Assembly (NCBI GenBank): GCA_947455805.1
Contig: CANGSN010000003.1
Span: 1-32,380 of the forward strand
Direction of reading: 5' to 3'
Length of the DNA stretch: 32,380 bases
From: Planctomycetota bacterium
GTDB lineage: Bacteria > Planctomycetota > UBA1135 > UBA2386
Shown: positions 1 through 7,906 of the stretch, in pieces
Numbering within the stretch: the first letter of the stretch is position 1
Layout of the letters: each line of letters begins with the position of its first letter
The notes under the pieces: generated by a model
Told to the model about the DNA's origin: nothing
The model's input: only the letters and a program-made list of their open reading frames with translations
The model's database searches: none
Translations under genes and position numbers: made by a program

Positions 1-345
1 CCGCTCGCCGGCCACTCGCTGCCCGCAGCGGCGCTGCCCGAGTTGCTCGCCCACGCCGCGAGCCTTCGCTTCTTCGTCGCCAACGACGTCGCGGTCGTGC
101 GTTCGCCCGGGCACACCTCGCTCGTCCTCGGCAGCGGCGAAGCCGCCGACATGGTGCTGCACAAGCCGCCGCACGGCGTGCACGACGAGACGCTGGCGCC
201 CGCCCTGCGCACACGCGGCACGGCGATCGAAGCCGGCGTGCCCGACGGCGAACTGCGGCGGCGCTTCGCGGCGTTCGGCGAACGCGAAGCGGTGTTGCCA
301 CCGGCGCTGGCGGCACGGCGCCGAGGCGAACCGGCCGCGCGCTGA
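1..345 (+). CDS. C-terminal part of an unrecognised protein (5' end outside window)
   Basis: The reading frame is open from base 1 and ends at TGA 343-345, so the 114 residues seen are only the C-terminal part of a longer protein. It contains a short hydrophobic stretch (VANDVAVVRSPGHTSLVLG) followed by an Arg/Ala-rich tail. I recognise no family and no catalytic motif. An internal ATG lies in frame at 43, but the open frame upstream with the same high-GC third positions argues that translation starts before the window. It is followed after 60 bases by the glycosyltransferase pair on the same strand. A functional link cannot be shown. Confidence 0.6.
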   Translation, partial: PLAGHSLPAAALPELLAHAASLRFFVANDVAVVRSPGHTSLVLGSGEAADMVLHKPPHGVHDETLAPALRTRGTAIEAGVPDGELRRRFAAFGEREAVLPPALAARRRGEPAAR

Positions 346-389
346 ACGCCGCCCCGGCACCGCACCCTCGCCCTGCGCGGGCACGGACC

Positions 390-395
390 TAGACT
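390..395 (+). promoter_or_regulatory. candidate -10 element TAGACT upstream of the glycosyltransferase pair
   Basis: TAGACT lies 10 bases before the ATG at 406 and no Shine-Dalgarno sequence is present between them. A transcript starting 6-7 bases downstream would have a leader of only about 4 bases. No good -35 is visible. The call rests mainly on the same arrangement recurring upstream of other genes in the window. Confidence 0.3.
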
Positions 396-405
396 GCGCG
401 CCCCC

Positions 406-2154
406 ATGCCCGCTGCTCCGGATCGCCGCCTGCTCGCCCTGTTGCTCGCCGCGGCGGCGTTCTGGACGTGGCTCGCGTTCGGCGTGCACACCGTCGAGAT
501 CATCGGCGGCGAACTCGACCAGTACGTCGTGCGCGCGCGCGCGATCCTCGCCGGCAGCGACAACAAGGATCCCTACCACCCAGCCGGCTATCCGCTGTGG
601 ATCGCGGCGCTCGGCTGGTGCGGCGTCGAACCGTTCGCCGCCGCGCGCGCGCTCGGCGTCGGCTTCGGCCTCGTGCTGCTGTGGGCGAGCCACGGCCTGG
701 CGCGACTCTGGCTGCCGCCGTTCGCGTCCCTGCTGGTGGCCGCGATCGTCGCGTTGTCCGAGTTCGTGGTGACCACCACCGTGCAGGCGTGCAGCGACGT
801 GCCGGCGGCGGCGATGGGCACCGTCGCCCTGCTGCACTGGTGCCGCGCCGCGCGCTTGGGCGTCACCACGCGCCAGCTCGTGCTCGGCGGCCTTTGCCTC
901 GGCATCGCCACGTCGTTCCGTTCGCCGGCCCTGTGGCTCGGCGCGGGCTTCCTGCCGCTGCTGTGGAACGTCGCCCCGGCACACCCGCTGCGCGAGCGGC
1001 TGCGCCGCGTCGGCTGGACCGCGCCGGCGCTGGTCGTCGGCCAGCTGCCGCACTTCGTCTGGTTCGCGCACGTGTTCGGCTCGCCGCTGCACAACCTCGC
1101 GTGGCACAGCCTCGTGCTGAAGTTCCATTGCCACTACGACGAACCACAGTGGCTGGCCGCAGCTCCGCGCTACGACGAGATCCTGCGCGCCGAGTGGACC
1201 TCGTGGCTGTGGCCGGCGGCGCGCGATGCGCTGCAATACCTCGGGTCCGGCCTCGCCAACGGCCTCGGCGTCGGCGTCGCGACGGCACCGGCGATCGCCC
1301 TGTCGCTCGCGGTGCTCGCCGGCTTCCTGCACGCGCTCTGGCGCGGCGATCGCGCGCGGGTCGTGCTGGCCCTGGCCACGCTCTGCTACGCCTCGCTGCT
1401 GGCCGCGATGTTCCGGCCGATGGACCGCTTCACGATCCCGCAGCTGCTGCCGGCCGTGCTCGCGCTGGCGGTGCCGTTCGCGCGCCGCGACGAAGCGCGG
1501 CGAGCCACCGCCGTGCTGGTGTTGCTGCTCGCCGTCGTCGCCTTCCGCGCCACCGACGTGCTGCGCGGTTTCCCGCTGCTGCACGCGCACGCCGAACGCG
1601 CCGCCGTCGCCGCACTCGGCGCCGAACGCGGCGAGCCGGCGCGCGCGCTGGTCTGGCCGTTCTTCGCGTTCGTCGGCGACGATCCGTGGACCGAACTGCG
1701 GCGACACCTGCACGCGTACGACCAGGAGTTCGCCGTGCTGTCGCGCACGACGTCGCGCCCCGCCATCGAGGCGCTGCTGGCGCAACCGCTGCCGCCAGAC
1801 TTCGCCATCGTGCGCAACGACGAACTGCTGGTGCTCGACGCGACGCACACGCCGACGCCATGGCTCGCGGCCGCGAGCGCCACGCCGCGCGATGGCGCGC
1901 TGCACCTGCAGCTCGAACGCACGACGACGGCGCCGGGCGACGACCCGATCTTGATGGCGGCGTTCCTGGTCGGCGTGCCACGCGACGGCGCCTTCGCTTG
2001 GCAGCACGTGCCGCTGGTCCCGACCGGCGAACGCAGCTACGCGTTCGACCTGCCCGCCGGTGCCCTGCGCGGCCTGCGCTGTCGCTTGGTGCCGGCCGTG
2101 ATCCACACCTCCGGCATGATCCGCCGCGGCACGCCGTTCGAGGTCACGCCGTGA
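406..2154 (+). CDS. multi-span membrane glycosyltransferase-like protein (GT39/ArnT-like), copy 1
   Basis: This 582-residue integral membrane protein has many hydrophobic helices (first at about residues 9-26, others to about residue 385) and a soluble C-terminal part of about 190 residues. The first loop carries GGELDQY followed by a DPYHPAGYPLW segment. The position and character of this segment match the acidic, substrate-binding first loop of lipid-phosphosugar-dependent glycosyltransferases (PMT/ArnT/GT39 superfamily). By family knowledge such proteins transfer a sugar from a polyprenyl-phosphate donor on the outer face of the cytoplasmic membrane; donor and acceptor are unknown here. 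The stop codon overlaps the GTG of the next gene, which is a paralogue, so the two are probably translationally coupled. The family call is moderate; the membrane topology is clear. Confidence 0.75.
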   Translation: MPAAPDRRLLALLLAAAAFWTWLAFGVHTVEIIGGELDQYVVRARAILAGSDNKDPYHPAGYPLWIAALGWCGVEPFAAARALGVGFGLVLLWASHGLARLWLPPFASLLVAAIVALSEFVVTTTVQACSDVPAAAMGTVALLHWCRAARLGVTTRQLVLGGLCLGIATSFRSPALWLGAGFLPLLWNVAPAHPLRERLRRVGWTAPALVVGQLPHFVWFAHVFGSPLHNLAWHSLVLKFHCHYDEPQWLAAAPRYDEILRAEWTSWLWPAARDALQYLGSGLANGLGVGVATAPAIALSLAVLAGFLHALWRGDRARVVLALATLCYASLLAAMFRPMDRFTIPQLLPAVLALAVPFARRDEARRATAVLVLLLAVVAFRATDVLRGFPLLHAHAERAAVAALGAERGEPARALVWPFFAFVGDDPWTELRRHLHAYDQEFAVLSRTTSRPAIEALLAQPLPPDFAIVRNDELLVLDATHTPTPWLAAASATPRDGALHLQLERTTTAPGDDPILMAAFLVGVPRDGAFAWQHVPLVPTGERSYAFDLPAGALRGLRCRLVPAVIHTSGMIRRGTPFEVTP

Positions 2155-3971
2155 CCGACACCACGACCAGCGCGGCGACGCACGGCGCGCGCGACCTGCG
2201 CACCGCGCTGCTGCTCGGCGCCGCCACAGCACTGGCGTTCGCGCTGCTCGGCCCGTGGCTGCATCCCGCCGCTGGCGTCGGCGGCGAGATGGACGACTAC
2301 GAAGGGCGCGCCATGCGCATGGCGAACGGTGAAGCCGCCGGCGATCCATACCACCCGTACGGTCCGTCCCTGCTGATGCTCGCCGCGATGCAGTTCGGCC
2401 TCGGGCCCCTGGCGGCCGGCCGGCTGGTCAGCGCCATCGCCGCCGGCGTGCTGGTCGCCGCCAGCCATCGCCTGCTGCGTGCGTTCGTCGGTCCGCGGAC
2501 CGCCGGGCTCGGCGCGCTCGCCGTCGCCACCACCGGCATCACGTTCGCCAACGCCATGCTCGCGAGCTCCGACATGCCGGCGGCGGCCTTCGTGGCGCTC
2601 GCCCTGCTCGGCTGGCAGCGCGCTGCGGCCTCGGCGCGCACGGCACTCGCCGCCAGGGCGACGTTCGCGGCAAGCGTGGCGTTCGGCCTGGCGCTGGCGT
2701 GCCGTTCGTCGTCGATGTTCGTCGCCGCCGGCGCCTTGCCGCTGTTCGTGTTCGTGCCCTGGCGAACGGCGCTCGCACGCATCGCCGTCACCGGCCTCGG
2801 CACGGCGCTCGGGCTCGCACCGCACTGGCTGGCGACGCGCATCTGGGGCGCTGGCCCGCCGCATCCCGGCAACGCCGCCAACCTGGTGCTGAAGTACCGC
2901 CTCGGCTTCGACTACGACCGCATCGGCCAGATGGATGCGGGGGCGATCCAGCAGGACCTGCGCGAGCACTGGTTCGAGTACCTGCAGCGCGGCCTCGGCG
3001 ACGTGTGGACGCTGCTGACGAACGACCTCGCGCGCGCGCTCACCACGAGCGCCCCCGGCCTCGTCACCGCAGCGCTCGCCCTCGTGCTCACGATCGCGCT
3101 GCTGCTCGGGCTCGTGACGCGCGACCGCCGCCAGCACACGCTGGCGCTCGCCGGTCTCGCCTACGCTGCGCTCCTCGGCCTGACGTTCACGCCGATCGAT
3201 CGCATGCTGCTGCCGCTGCTGCCAGCGACGGTGCCGATGCTGCTCGCCGCCGGCGCCCGCGTCGGTCCGCGCGTTGCCACAGCACTCGGCGCGCTGGTGC
3301 TGGCGACCACGCTGGCGTCGCTGCCGCGCGCCGCCGAGGACTTCGCCGGCATGCAGGTCGACGAGCACTTCGCGGCGATGCGCGAACGCGTGCAGCGCGA
3401 CAGCCGGCCGCTGGTGTTCCTGTGCGACTTCGGCCGCACCGGCGACGTGCCCGGTGCGTTGCTGCTCGCGACGTTCGCAGGTTGGCGCGGCCTCGCCCCC
3501 GACGCGCAAGTCGCGTGGTTGCGCGACCAGGTCGAACGCCACCACGCCGACTACGTCGTCTACAGCCGCGGGCGTTCGCACGAACTGCTGGCCACACTGC
3601 GCAGCGCGACCTTGCCGCCGGGCTGGACGATCGAACGCGACGACGCGGTGTTCGTGCTGCGCGTGCCGCCGCCGCCGGTGCTCGGCGACTGGCAGACGCG
3701 CGTCGTCCGCGACGGCAACGAGCACGTGCTGAGCTTCCAGGTGCCGCCGCTGCCGAACGGTGGTGTCGTCGCCTCGGCGGGCTTCGTCGTGCGCAGCCCG
3801 GACGGGTCGACGCAGCTGCTGCCGGCGGCGAAGCGGGAGGACGGTTCCTACGAGCTGCGCGTGCCGGTGGCGCCGACGCTGGTCGGTGCGCACGGCCTGA
3901 CGCCGGTCGTCATCGCCGAGCCGGGCGGCGTGATCCGCGGCACGCCGCTCGAACACACGTTCACGAACTGA
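2151..3971 (+). CDS. multi-span membrane glycosyltransferase-like protein (GT39/ArnT-like), copy 2
   Basis: This 606-residue protein starts at GTG 2151, which overlaps the TGA of the previous gene (GTGA). The frame is open much further upstream, but that part is only the shadow of copy 1. It is a paralogue of copy 1. Shared landmarks are a GGE-(L/M)-D-(Q/D)-Y first loop followed by DPYHP, an (S/C)SD-(M/V)-PAAA motif in a middle helix, an F-(R/T)-P-(M/I)-DR motif before a late helix, and a C-terminal end around G-(M/V)-IR-(R)-GTP-(F/L)-E. After the last helix (about residue 400) both have a soluble region in two parts. The pair probably arose by tandem duplication and may act in the same surface-glycan pathway (inference). 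The gene ends 39 bases from the convergent LRR gene. Confidence 0.75.
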   Translation: MTDTTTSAATHGARDLRTALLLGAATALAFALLGPWLHPAAGVGGEMDDYEGRAMRMANGEAAGDPYHPYGPSLLMLAAMQFGLGPLAAGRLVSAIAAGVLVAASHRLLRAFVGPRTAGLGALAVATTGITFANAMLASSDMPAAAFVALALLGWQRAAASARTALAARATFAASVAFGLALACRSSSMFVAAGALPLFVFVPWRTALARIAVTGLGTALGLAPHWLATRIWGAGPPHPGNAANLVLKYRLGFDYDRIGQMDAGAIQQDLREHWFEYLQRGLGDVWTLLTNDLARALTTSAPGLVTAALALVLTIALLLGLVTRDRRQHTLALAGLAYAALLGLTFTPIDRMLLPLLPATVPMLLAAGARVGPRVATALGALVLATTLASLPRAAEDFAGMQVDEHFAAMRERVQRDSRPLVFLCDFGRTGDVPGALLLATFAGWRGLAPDAQVAWLRDQVERHHADYVVYSRGRSHELLATLRSATLPPGWTIERDDAVFVLRVPPPPVLGDWQTRVVRDGNEHVLSFQVPPLPNGGVVASAGFVVRSPDGSTQLLPAAKREDGSYELRVPVAPTLVGAHGLTPVVIAEPGGVIRGTPLEHTFTN

Positions 3972-4010
3972 CCGGTGGCGGTGTCCCACGCGCGCGACCG
4001 AGGCGACCGC

Positions 4011-5564
4011 TCAGCGCGGAGCCGTGGGCAGTGTCTGGCCATTCAGCACCCGCAGACGCGGCAGCGAGCGCAGGCGCTTGAAGGTCTCCAAGTCGCTGAG
4101 GAACCCATGCTGCAGATCGAGCTCCTCGAGCCCGGTCATGGCGACGAGCGTCTCGAGGCTGGCCGCGGTGAGGCGCATCTGGCGCAGATCGAGGGCGCGC
4201 AGCTTCGGCATCGTCGCCAAGAAGGCGATACCGCGATCGGTGATGCGATCACAGGCCGCGAGCGACAACCGCTGCAGGCCCGGCAGGTGCTCGGCGATCG
4301 CCTGCAACAGGGCATCCGGATAGTCGCCGCACAGTTCCAGCGACTCGAGTCCGCGGGGCAGGCCGGCGACGAAGTCGACGCCGTCCAACTGCCCGCCGAA
4401 GGCGCCGAGCACGCGCAGGCTGCCACCACCCACCGCGTTCGCGCCACCGAGCAGAGCCAGCTGCGAGCTGCGCCAGTGGCCGCTGCCGATGTCGAGCGAA
4501 CGCAGACGCGATGCCGTGCCGAGGGCCAGCAGGGTCGCCTCGCCCGGCCCCATGCCGATCCGATCGGCGTGCCGCTGGGCGCGGGCGCGCACGACGCGGC
4601 CGATGTCGTCGTCGGCCTCGGTGCCGTTGCGCCAGTTCATGCCGTCGATCGCCGACAGGTCGAGTTCCTCGAGCTCCGGCAGTTCGGCGAGACGCGCCAG
4701 CACGCTGTCGTGAAGCTGCTGGCAGCCGCGCAGCGACAGCCGACGAAGCGTGCGACAACCGAGCAAAGCGACGACACCGTCGTCGACGAACCCGTGGTTG
4801 AACGACAGGTCGAGCCTGCGCAGCCACCGCGCGCGTGGCAGCAGGGCCAGCAGCTCGTCGTCGGTGTCCATGCAGCGCATCGTCAGCGACGTCAGCAGCG
4901 GCAGCGCTTCGAGTGCTGCGGCGAACACCGGGCGCTCCGCCGGGCCGAGGCGGCCGAGGCGCACGGTCCCCGACAGCTCGAGGCGACGCAGCTTCGGGAA
5001 GCCGAGCAGCACGGGCCAGCTGGCGGCAGTGACATGACGAGGATCGCTCGGGGCCACGGTCTTCAAGCCGAGCCCGAACGACTCGTTCCACGGTTCGCGC
5101 ACACGCAGGACCTGCAGTTCACGCAGCGGCGCCAGCGCCGCGATCACTTCGTCGTCGCCGCCGACGACCTCCACCGCGCGGGTGTCGTTCGGCAAGGCCT
5201 TGGCGGAGGCCACGTCGTGTACGAACACCACGGCCGGCTCCACGGCGGGGTCCTGTTCTGGGTCGACCGCGTGCGTCGGCTCGAGCTCGACACAGGTCGG
5301 CGTTCGCGCCCACACCGCGACGCCGACCACGACCGACGCGGCGAGCAGCACCGTCGCGGCCGTCAGCCAGTTCGCCGTCCGCGTCCTCGGCGCAGGCTGC
5401 GCCGCGAGCCGCGCCTGCACGCCAGCGAGCAGGTCGGGCGGCTCCGCGCCGCCGAGCCGTTCGGCCAGGGCCCAGTCCATCACCGGGTCGTCCGGTGCGC
5501 GCACCGGCTCTCGATCGCCAGCAGGACCAGAAGGCTGACCGGGCCTGTCGTCGTCGTTCGTCAT
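4011..5564 (-). CDS. membrane-anchored leucine-rich-repeat protein, probable anti-sigma factor
   Basis: The protein has 517 residues. Residues 1-65 are a short, acidic, probably cytoplasmic segment. Residues about 66-86 are a single membrane span (TAATVLLAASVVVGVAVWA). The rest is an exported domain of leucine-rich repeats of the LxxLxLSxC/LxxLDL type, e.g. RLELSG, RLDLSF, RLSLRGC, ELDLSA, SLELCG, RLSLAACDRITD, ALDLRQM and ELDLQHG. The ATG overlaps the TGA of the ECF sigma gene (ATGA), so synthesis is probably coupled. The order sigma gene, then a single-span protein with a small cytoplasmic N-terminus, is the classic sigma/anti-sigma arrangement. The N-terminal part lacks a zinc HxxxCxxC motif. 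I infer an anti-sigma or sensor role with the LRR domain as the extracytoplasmic ligand or protein-binding part; the family is not one I can name. Confidence 0.75.
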   Translation of the reverse strand: MTNDDDRPGQPSGPAGDREPVRAPDDPVMDWALAERLGGAEPPDLLAGVQARLAAQPAPRTRTANWLTAATVLLAASVVVGVAVWARTPTCVELEPTHAVDPEQDPAVEPAVVFVHDVASAKALPNDTRAVEVVGGDDEVIAALAPLRELQVLRVREPWNESFGLGLKTVAPSDPRHVTAASWPVLLGFPKLRRLELSGTVRLGRLGPAERPVFAAALEALPLLTSLTMRCMDTDDELLALLPRARWLRRLDLSFNHGFVDDGVVALLGCRTLRRLSLRGCQQLHDSVLARLAELPELEELDLSAIDGMNWRNGTEADDDIGRVVRARAQRHADRIGMGPGEATLLALGTASRLRSLDIGSGHWRSSQLALLGGANAVGGGSLRVLGAFGGQLDGVDFVAGLPRGLESLELCGDYPDALLQAIAEHLPGLQRLSLAACDRITDRGIAFLATMPKLRALDLRQMRLTAASLETLVAMTGLEELDLQHGFLSDLETFKRLRSLPRLRVLNGQTLPTAPR

Positions 5565-6106
5565 CGTTCTCGCCTCCGTTCGATGCAGCTCCGCAGCACA
5601 GCACGCAGGCGCTGCAGCAGCGTGCGCACGCCGTGTTCGCCGAGGCCGAGCTCGGCGCCGAGTTCGGCACGTCCGAGGCCATCGCGGTAGGTCCGCTCCA
5701 ACGCGATCCGCGAACGCTCCGGCAGTTCGCCAAGGCAGCGGTCGAGCGCCGCCAGCCAGCCGGCACCGTCGAGGTCGCCGCGCCTCAGCAGATCGCGCTG
5801 CCAGGCCTGTTCCGCAGCTTCCGCGTGCAGGGCAGCACGACGTCGCTCGCCGCGCTGCTCGCGCAGCCACAGGTGCTTCGCCGTCTGCCGCAGGAACGCC
5901 GCCGCCTCCGCACCGCTCCACGCGAGCACACCGCGCTGCAGCGCCACCACCAGGGCATCCTGCGCGATCGCCTCGGCTTGCTGGCCCCGGCAACCGAGCA
6001 CGTGCAGGAAGCGCCACACGGCGGCCTGATGGCCACGGACGAAGGCCGCGACGTGCTCGTCGCGATCGGTGGCTGGTTGCGTCGGCGGTTCGCTCAAGCG
6101 GGTCAC
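5561..6106 (-). CDS. ECF (group 4) RNA polymerase sigma factor
   Basis: About 181 residues from the chosen GTG at 6106, which has a G-rich stretch just upstream and sits 57 bases after the radical SAM gene. An ATG at 6214 in the same frame would overlap that gene by about 50 bases and add an atypical N-terminus. Region 2 is at about residues 20-88 (WRFLHVLGC, then AIAQDALVVALQ and FLRQTAKHLW). Region 4 is at about residues 118-175 and contains LPERSRIALERTYRDGLG followed by a helix-turn-helix (AELGAELGLGEHGVRTLLQRLR). There is no C-terminal extension. It would direct RNA polymerase to a regulon that cannot be deduced here. The downstream, overlapping LRR membrane protein is the likely regulator. 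Confidence 0.85.
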   Translation of the reverse strand: MTRLSEPPTQPATDRDEHVAAFVRGHQAAVWRFLHVLGCRGQQAEAIAQDALVVALQRGVLAWSGAEAAAFLRQTAKHLWLREQRGERRRAALHAEAAEQAWQRDLLRRGDLDGAGWLAALDRCLGELPERSRIALERTYRDGLGRAELGAELGLGEHGVRTLLQRLRAVLRSCIERRRER

Positions 6107-6162
6107 GCGCCACAGTCCCCCGTCGAGCACCAGGAGTACGCAGCGAACCCGGAAAACCCGGG

Positions 6163-7194
6163 TCAGGACGTCGGCGCCGCTGGCTGGCGATCGCGCAGGC
6201 GCAGCTGCCCGCACGCCGCCTCGGCATCAGGCCCGCTCGAGTCGCGGATCGTCGCCAGGATGCCGCGGCTCTTCACTGCGCGCACCATGGCGATGATGCG
6301 CTCGCGGCTCGGCGCCGCGAACGGCAGCCCGTCGACCGGGTTGTAGACGATGAAGTTCACGTAGCCGCGCACGCCCTGCAGCAGCGTGCACAGTTCGTCG
6401 ACGTCCTGGTCGGTGTCGTTGATGCCCGCCAGCATCGTCCACTCGATCTGCACCGGCGTGCCGACCTCGCGCGCATAGGCGTCGGCGGCCGCGGCGATCT
6501 CCGGCAGCGGGTCCTTGTGCGCGCGCGGCAGCAGTTCGCGGCGCTTCTGCTCGTTGGCGCTGTGCAGCGACCACGCGAGGCACGGCTTGACCGCGAACTG
6601 GCGCATGCGTTCGAGCGGCTTCACACCGCCGACGGTCGAGAACGTCTGCTTCTTCGCCGAGATCAGCACCTCGTCGCGGATGCGCGCCACCGCGGCCATG
6701 ACGTTGTCGAGGTTGTGCGACGGCTCGCCCATGCCCATGAACACGATGCGGTCGATGCGCATCACGCGCCGCGCGTGCACGATCTGCTCGACGATCTCGT
6801 CGGTCGACAGGTGGCGCTCGACGCCGAACAGGCCCGACGCGCAGAAGCGGCAGCCGACCGCGCAGCCGACCTGCGTCGACACGCAGCAGGCGCCGACCGG
6901 CATCGCCACCGTCTCGACCTTCTTGCCGTCGCGCAGCTCGAGCAGCAGCTTGACGGTGCCGTCCTTGGCGCGCGTCTCCGCGGCGACGCGCGTCACCAGG
7001 CCGGCGTCGAGCCACTGCTGCAGCACGACCTTCTCGTCCGGTGCGAGCCGCATGCCGTGCTTGTCGAAGTCGACCAGCGTCGGCGTGCGACCGGCGGCCA
7101 CGAGGCGGCGCGCCAGCAGCGCCTTGGCCTCGGGCAGGGCCTTCTGCAGGCCGGAGAGGCCGGAGCCGATCAGGGGTGCGGTCGCGTCCGTCAT
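6163..7194 (-). CDS. RlmN/Cfr-family radical SAM RNA methyltransferase
   Basis: A 343-residue enzyme expected to methylate C2 (RlmN) or C8 (Cfr-like) of adenosine in 23S rRNA, and possibly tRNA, using two S-adenosylmethionines and a [4Fe-4S] cluster. The cluster motif CxxxCxxC is at C111, C115 and C118. The assisting cysteine is C104 in CVSTQVGC, and the methyl-carrying cysteine is C328 in AACGQL, so the full two-cysteine mechanism is conserved. MGMGEP (153-158) and WSLHSANE (208-215) are the other family signatures. The N-terminal domain is somewhat short and I do not see the usual E. coli RlmN N-terminal sequence. I therefore cannot decide between RlmN and one of the related Cfr-like clades. 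ATG 7194 is chosen. The gene precedes the ECF/LRR pair on the same strand with a 56-base gap. Confidence 0.88.
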   Translation of the reverse strand: MTDATAPLIGSGLSGLQKALPEAKALLARRLVAAGRTPTLVDFDKHGMRLAPDEKVVLQQWLDAGLVTRVAAETRAKDGTVKLLLELRDGKKVETVAMPVGACCVSTQVGCAVGCRFCASGLFGVERHLSTDEIVEQIVHARRVMRIDRIVFMGMGEPSHNLDNVMAAVARIRDEVLISAKKQTFSTVGGVKPLERMRQFAVKPCLAWSLHSANEQKRRELLPRAHKDPLPEIAAAADAYAREVGTPVQIEWTMLAGINDTDQDVDELCTLLQGVRGYVNFIVYNPVDGLPFAAPSRERIIAMVRAVKSRGILATIRDSSGPDAEAACGQLRLRDRQPAAPTS

Positions 7195-7337
7195 GCGGGG
7201 CGCAAAGTGTGCCGCGGTGCGCGCGCGGCGCCATCCCTGGCTCACCGGCTTCGCGACGGCGAACGGCTGCGCGCCGGCACGAGCGCGATACCACCGCCCG
7301 AAGGCGCGCGCCCCCGCACTACGCCCAACGGCGATGC

Positions 7338-7349
7338 TTGTCATGTCAA
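7338..7349 (+). promoter_or_regulatory. candidate MarR operator overlapping the -35 box
   Basis: TTGTCATGTCAA is an imperfect palindrome: TTG and CAA ends around a central CATG, with one pair of positions not symmetric. It covers the -35 element of the marR promoter. MarR-family dimers bind such short inverted repeats, so autorepression is a reasonable inference; the sequence alone does not prove binding. Confidence 0.45.
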
Positions 7350-7366
7350 CCATTGCGGTCGATACT
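7338..7366 (+). promoter_or_regulatory. promoter of the marR-dioxygenase operon (-35 TTGTCA, 17 bp, -10 GATACT)
   Basis: TTGTCA at 7338-7343 matches the -35 consensus in 5 of 6 positions. GATACT at 7361-7366 matches the -10 in 4 of 6, and the spacer is exactly 17 bases. The predicted transcription start falls on or next to the GTG at 7373, giving a leaderless message. This is the best sigma-70-type promoter in the window. Confidence 0.6.
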
Positions 7367-7372
7367 GATCCG

Positions 7373-7906
7373 GTGAACGCGACCCCGCCGAAGCCCCCGC
7401 CCGACGCACCGCTCGACCCCGACAGCGTGCAGGCGGCGCTCAAGCAGCGGCGGCCGTTCCGTTCGCGCCGGCAGGAGACGTTCCTGTGCCTGCTGCTGAC
7501 CGCGGAAGCGACGCGCTGGCCGCTGCTCGACCTGCTCGCCGGCCACGACGAGCTGACGCCGCAGCAATACAACGTGCTGCGCATCCTGCGCGGGGCCGGC
7601 GCCGACGGGTTGCCGACGCTCGAGATCGGCACGCGCATGATCGAACGCACGCCCGGCGTCACGCGGCTGATCGACCGCATGGAGAAGAAGGCGCTGGTGA
7701 CGCGCCAACGCGACCGCGGCGACCGCCGGCAGGTGATCTGCCGCATCACCGAACGCGGCCTCGCCCTGCTGAAGAAGCTCGACAAGCCGATCGACGGGCT
7801 CGAGGACGCAGCGATGGCGGCGCTGAGCGACGCCGAGGTCGAAGCCCTGCTGCCGCTGCTGAACAAGGTGCGGTTGCAGCTGACGCGAGGTCGCGCCCGT
7901 GGCTGA
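7373..7906 (+). CDS. MarR-family winged-helix transcriptional regulator
   Basis: A protein of 177 residues from GTG 7373. In-frame ATGs at 7334 and 7343 are possible but lie inside the promoter. The central part is a winged helix: ELTPQQYNVLRILRGAG, LPTLEIGTRMIERTPGVTRLIDRMEKKALVTRQ, then the wing DRGDRRQVICRITERGLALL, which contains the family DxRxxxxxLTxxG-type signature. Flanking helices would form the dimer interface. It overlaps the dioxygenase gene by 8 bases, so the two form an operon. The likely role is repression of its own operon, released by a small molecule or oxidant. The ligand is unknown, although a phenolic substrate of the partner enzyme is plausible (inference). Confidence 0.85.
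   Translation: MNATPPKPPPDAPLDPDSVQAALKQRRPFRSRRQETFLCLLLTAEATRWPLLDLLAGHDELTPQQYNVLRILRGAGADGLPTLEIGTRMIERTPGVTRLIDRMEKKALVTRQRDRGDRRQVICRITERGLALLKKLDKPIDGLEDAAMAALSDAEVEALLPLLNKVRLQLTRGRARG

Noticed and set aside
468..2150. In-frame N-terminal extension of the second glycosyltransferase across the first gene
   Set aside because: The extension is an Arg-rich frame shadow of copy 1. GTG 2151 overlapping the previous stop gives a protein collinear with copy 1.
2037..3989. A long antisense open frame across the second glycosyltransferase
   Set aside because: The composition is His/Arg/Gln/Gly-rich, typical of the reverse of a GC-rich gene. The plus-strand protein has clear membrane helices and a paralogue.
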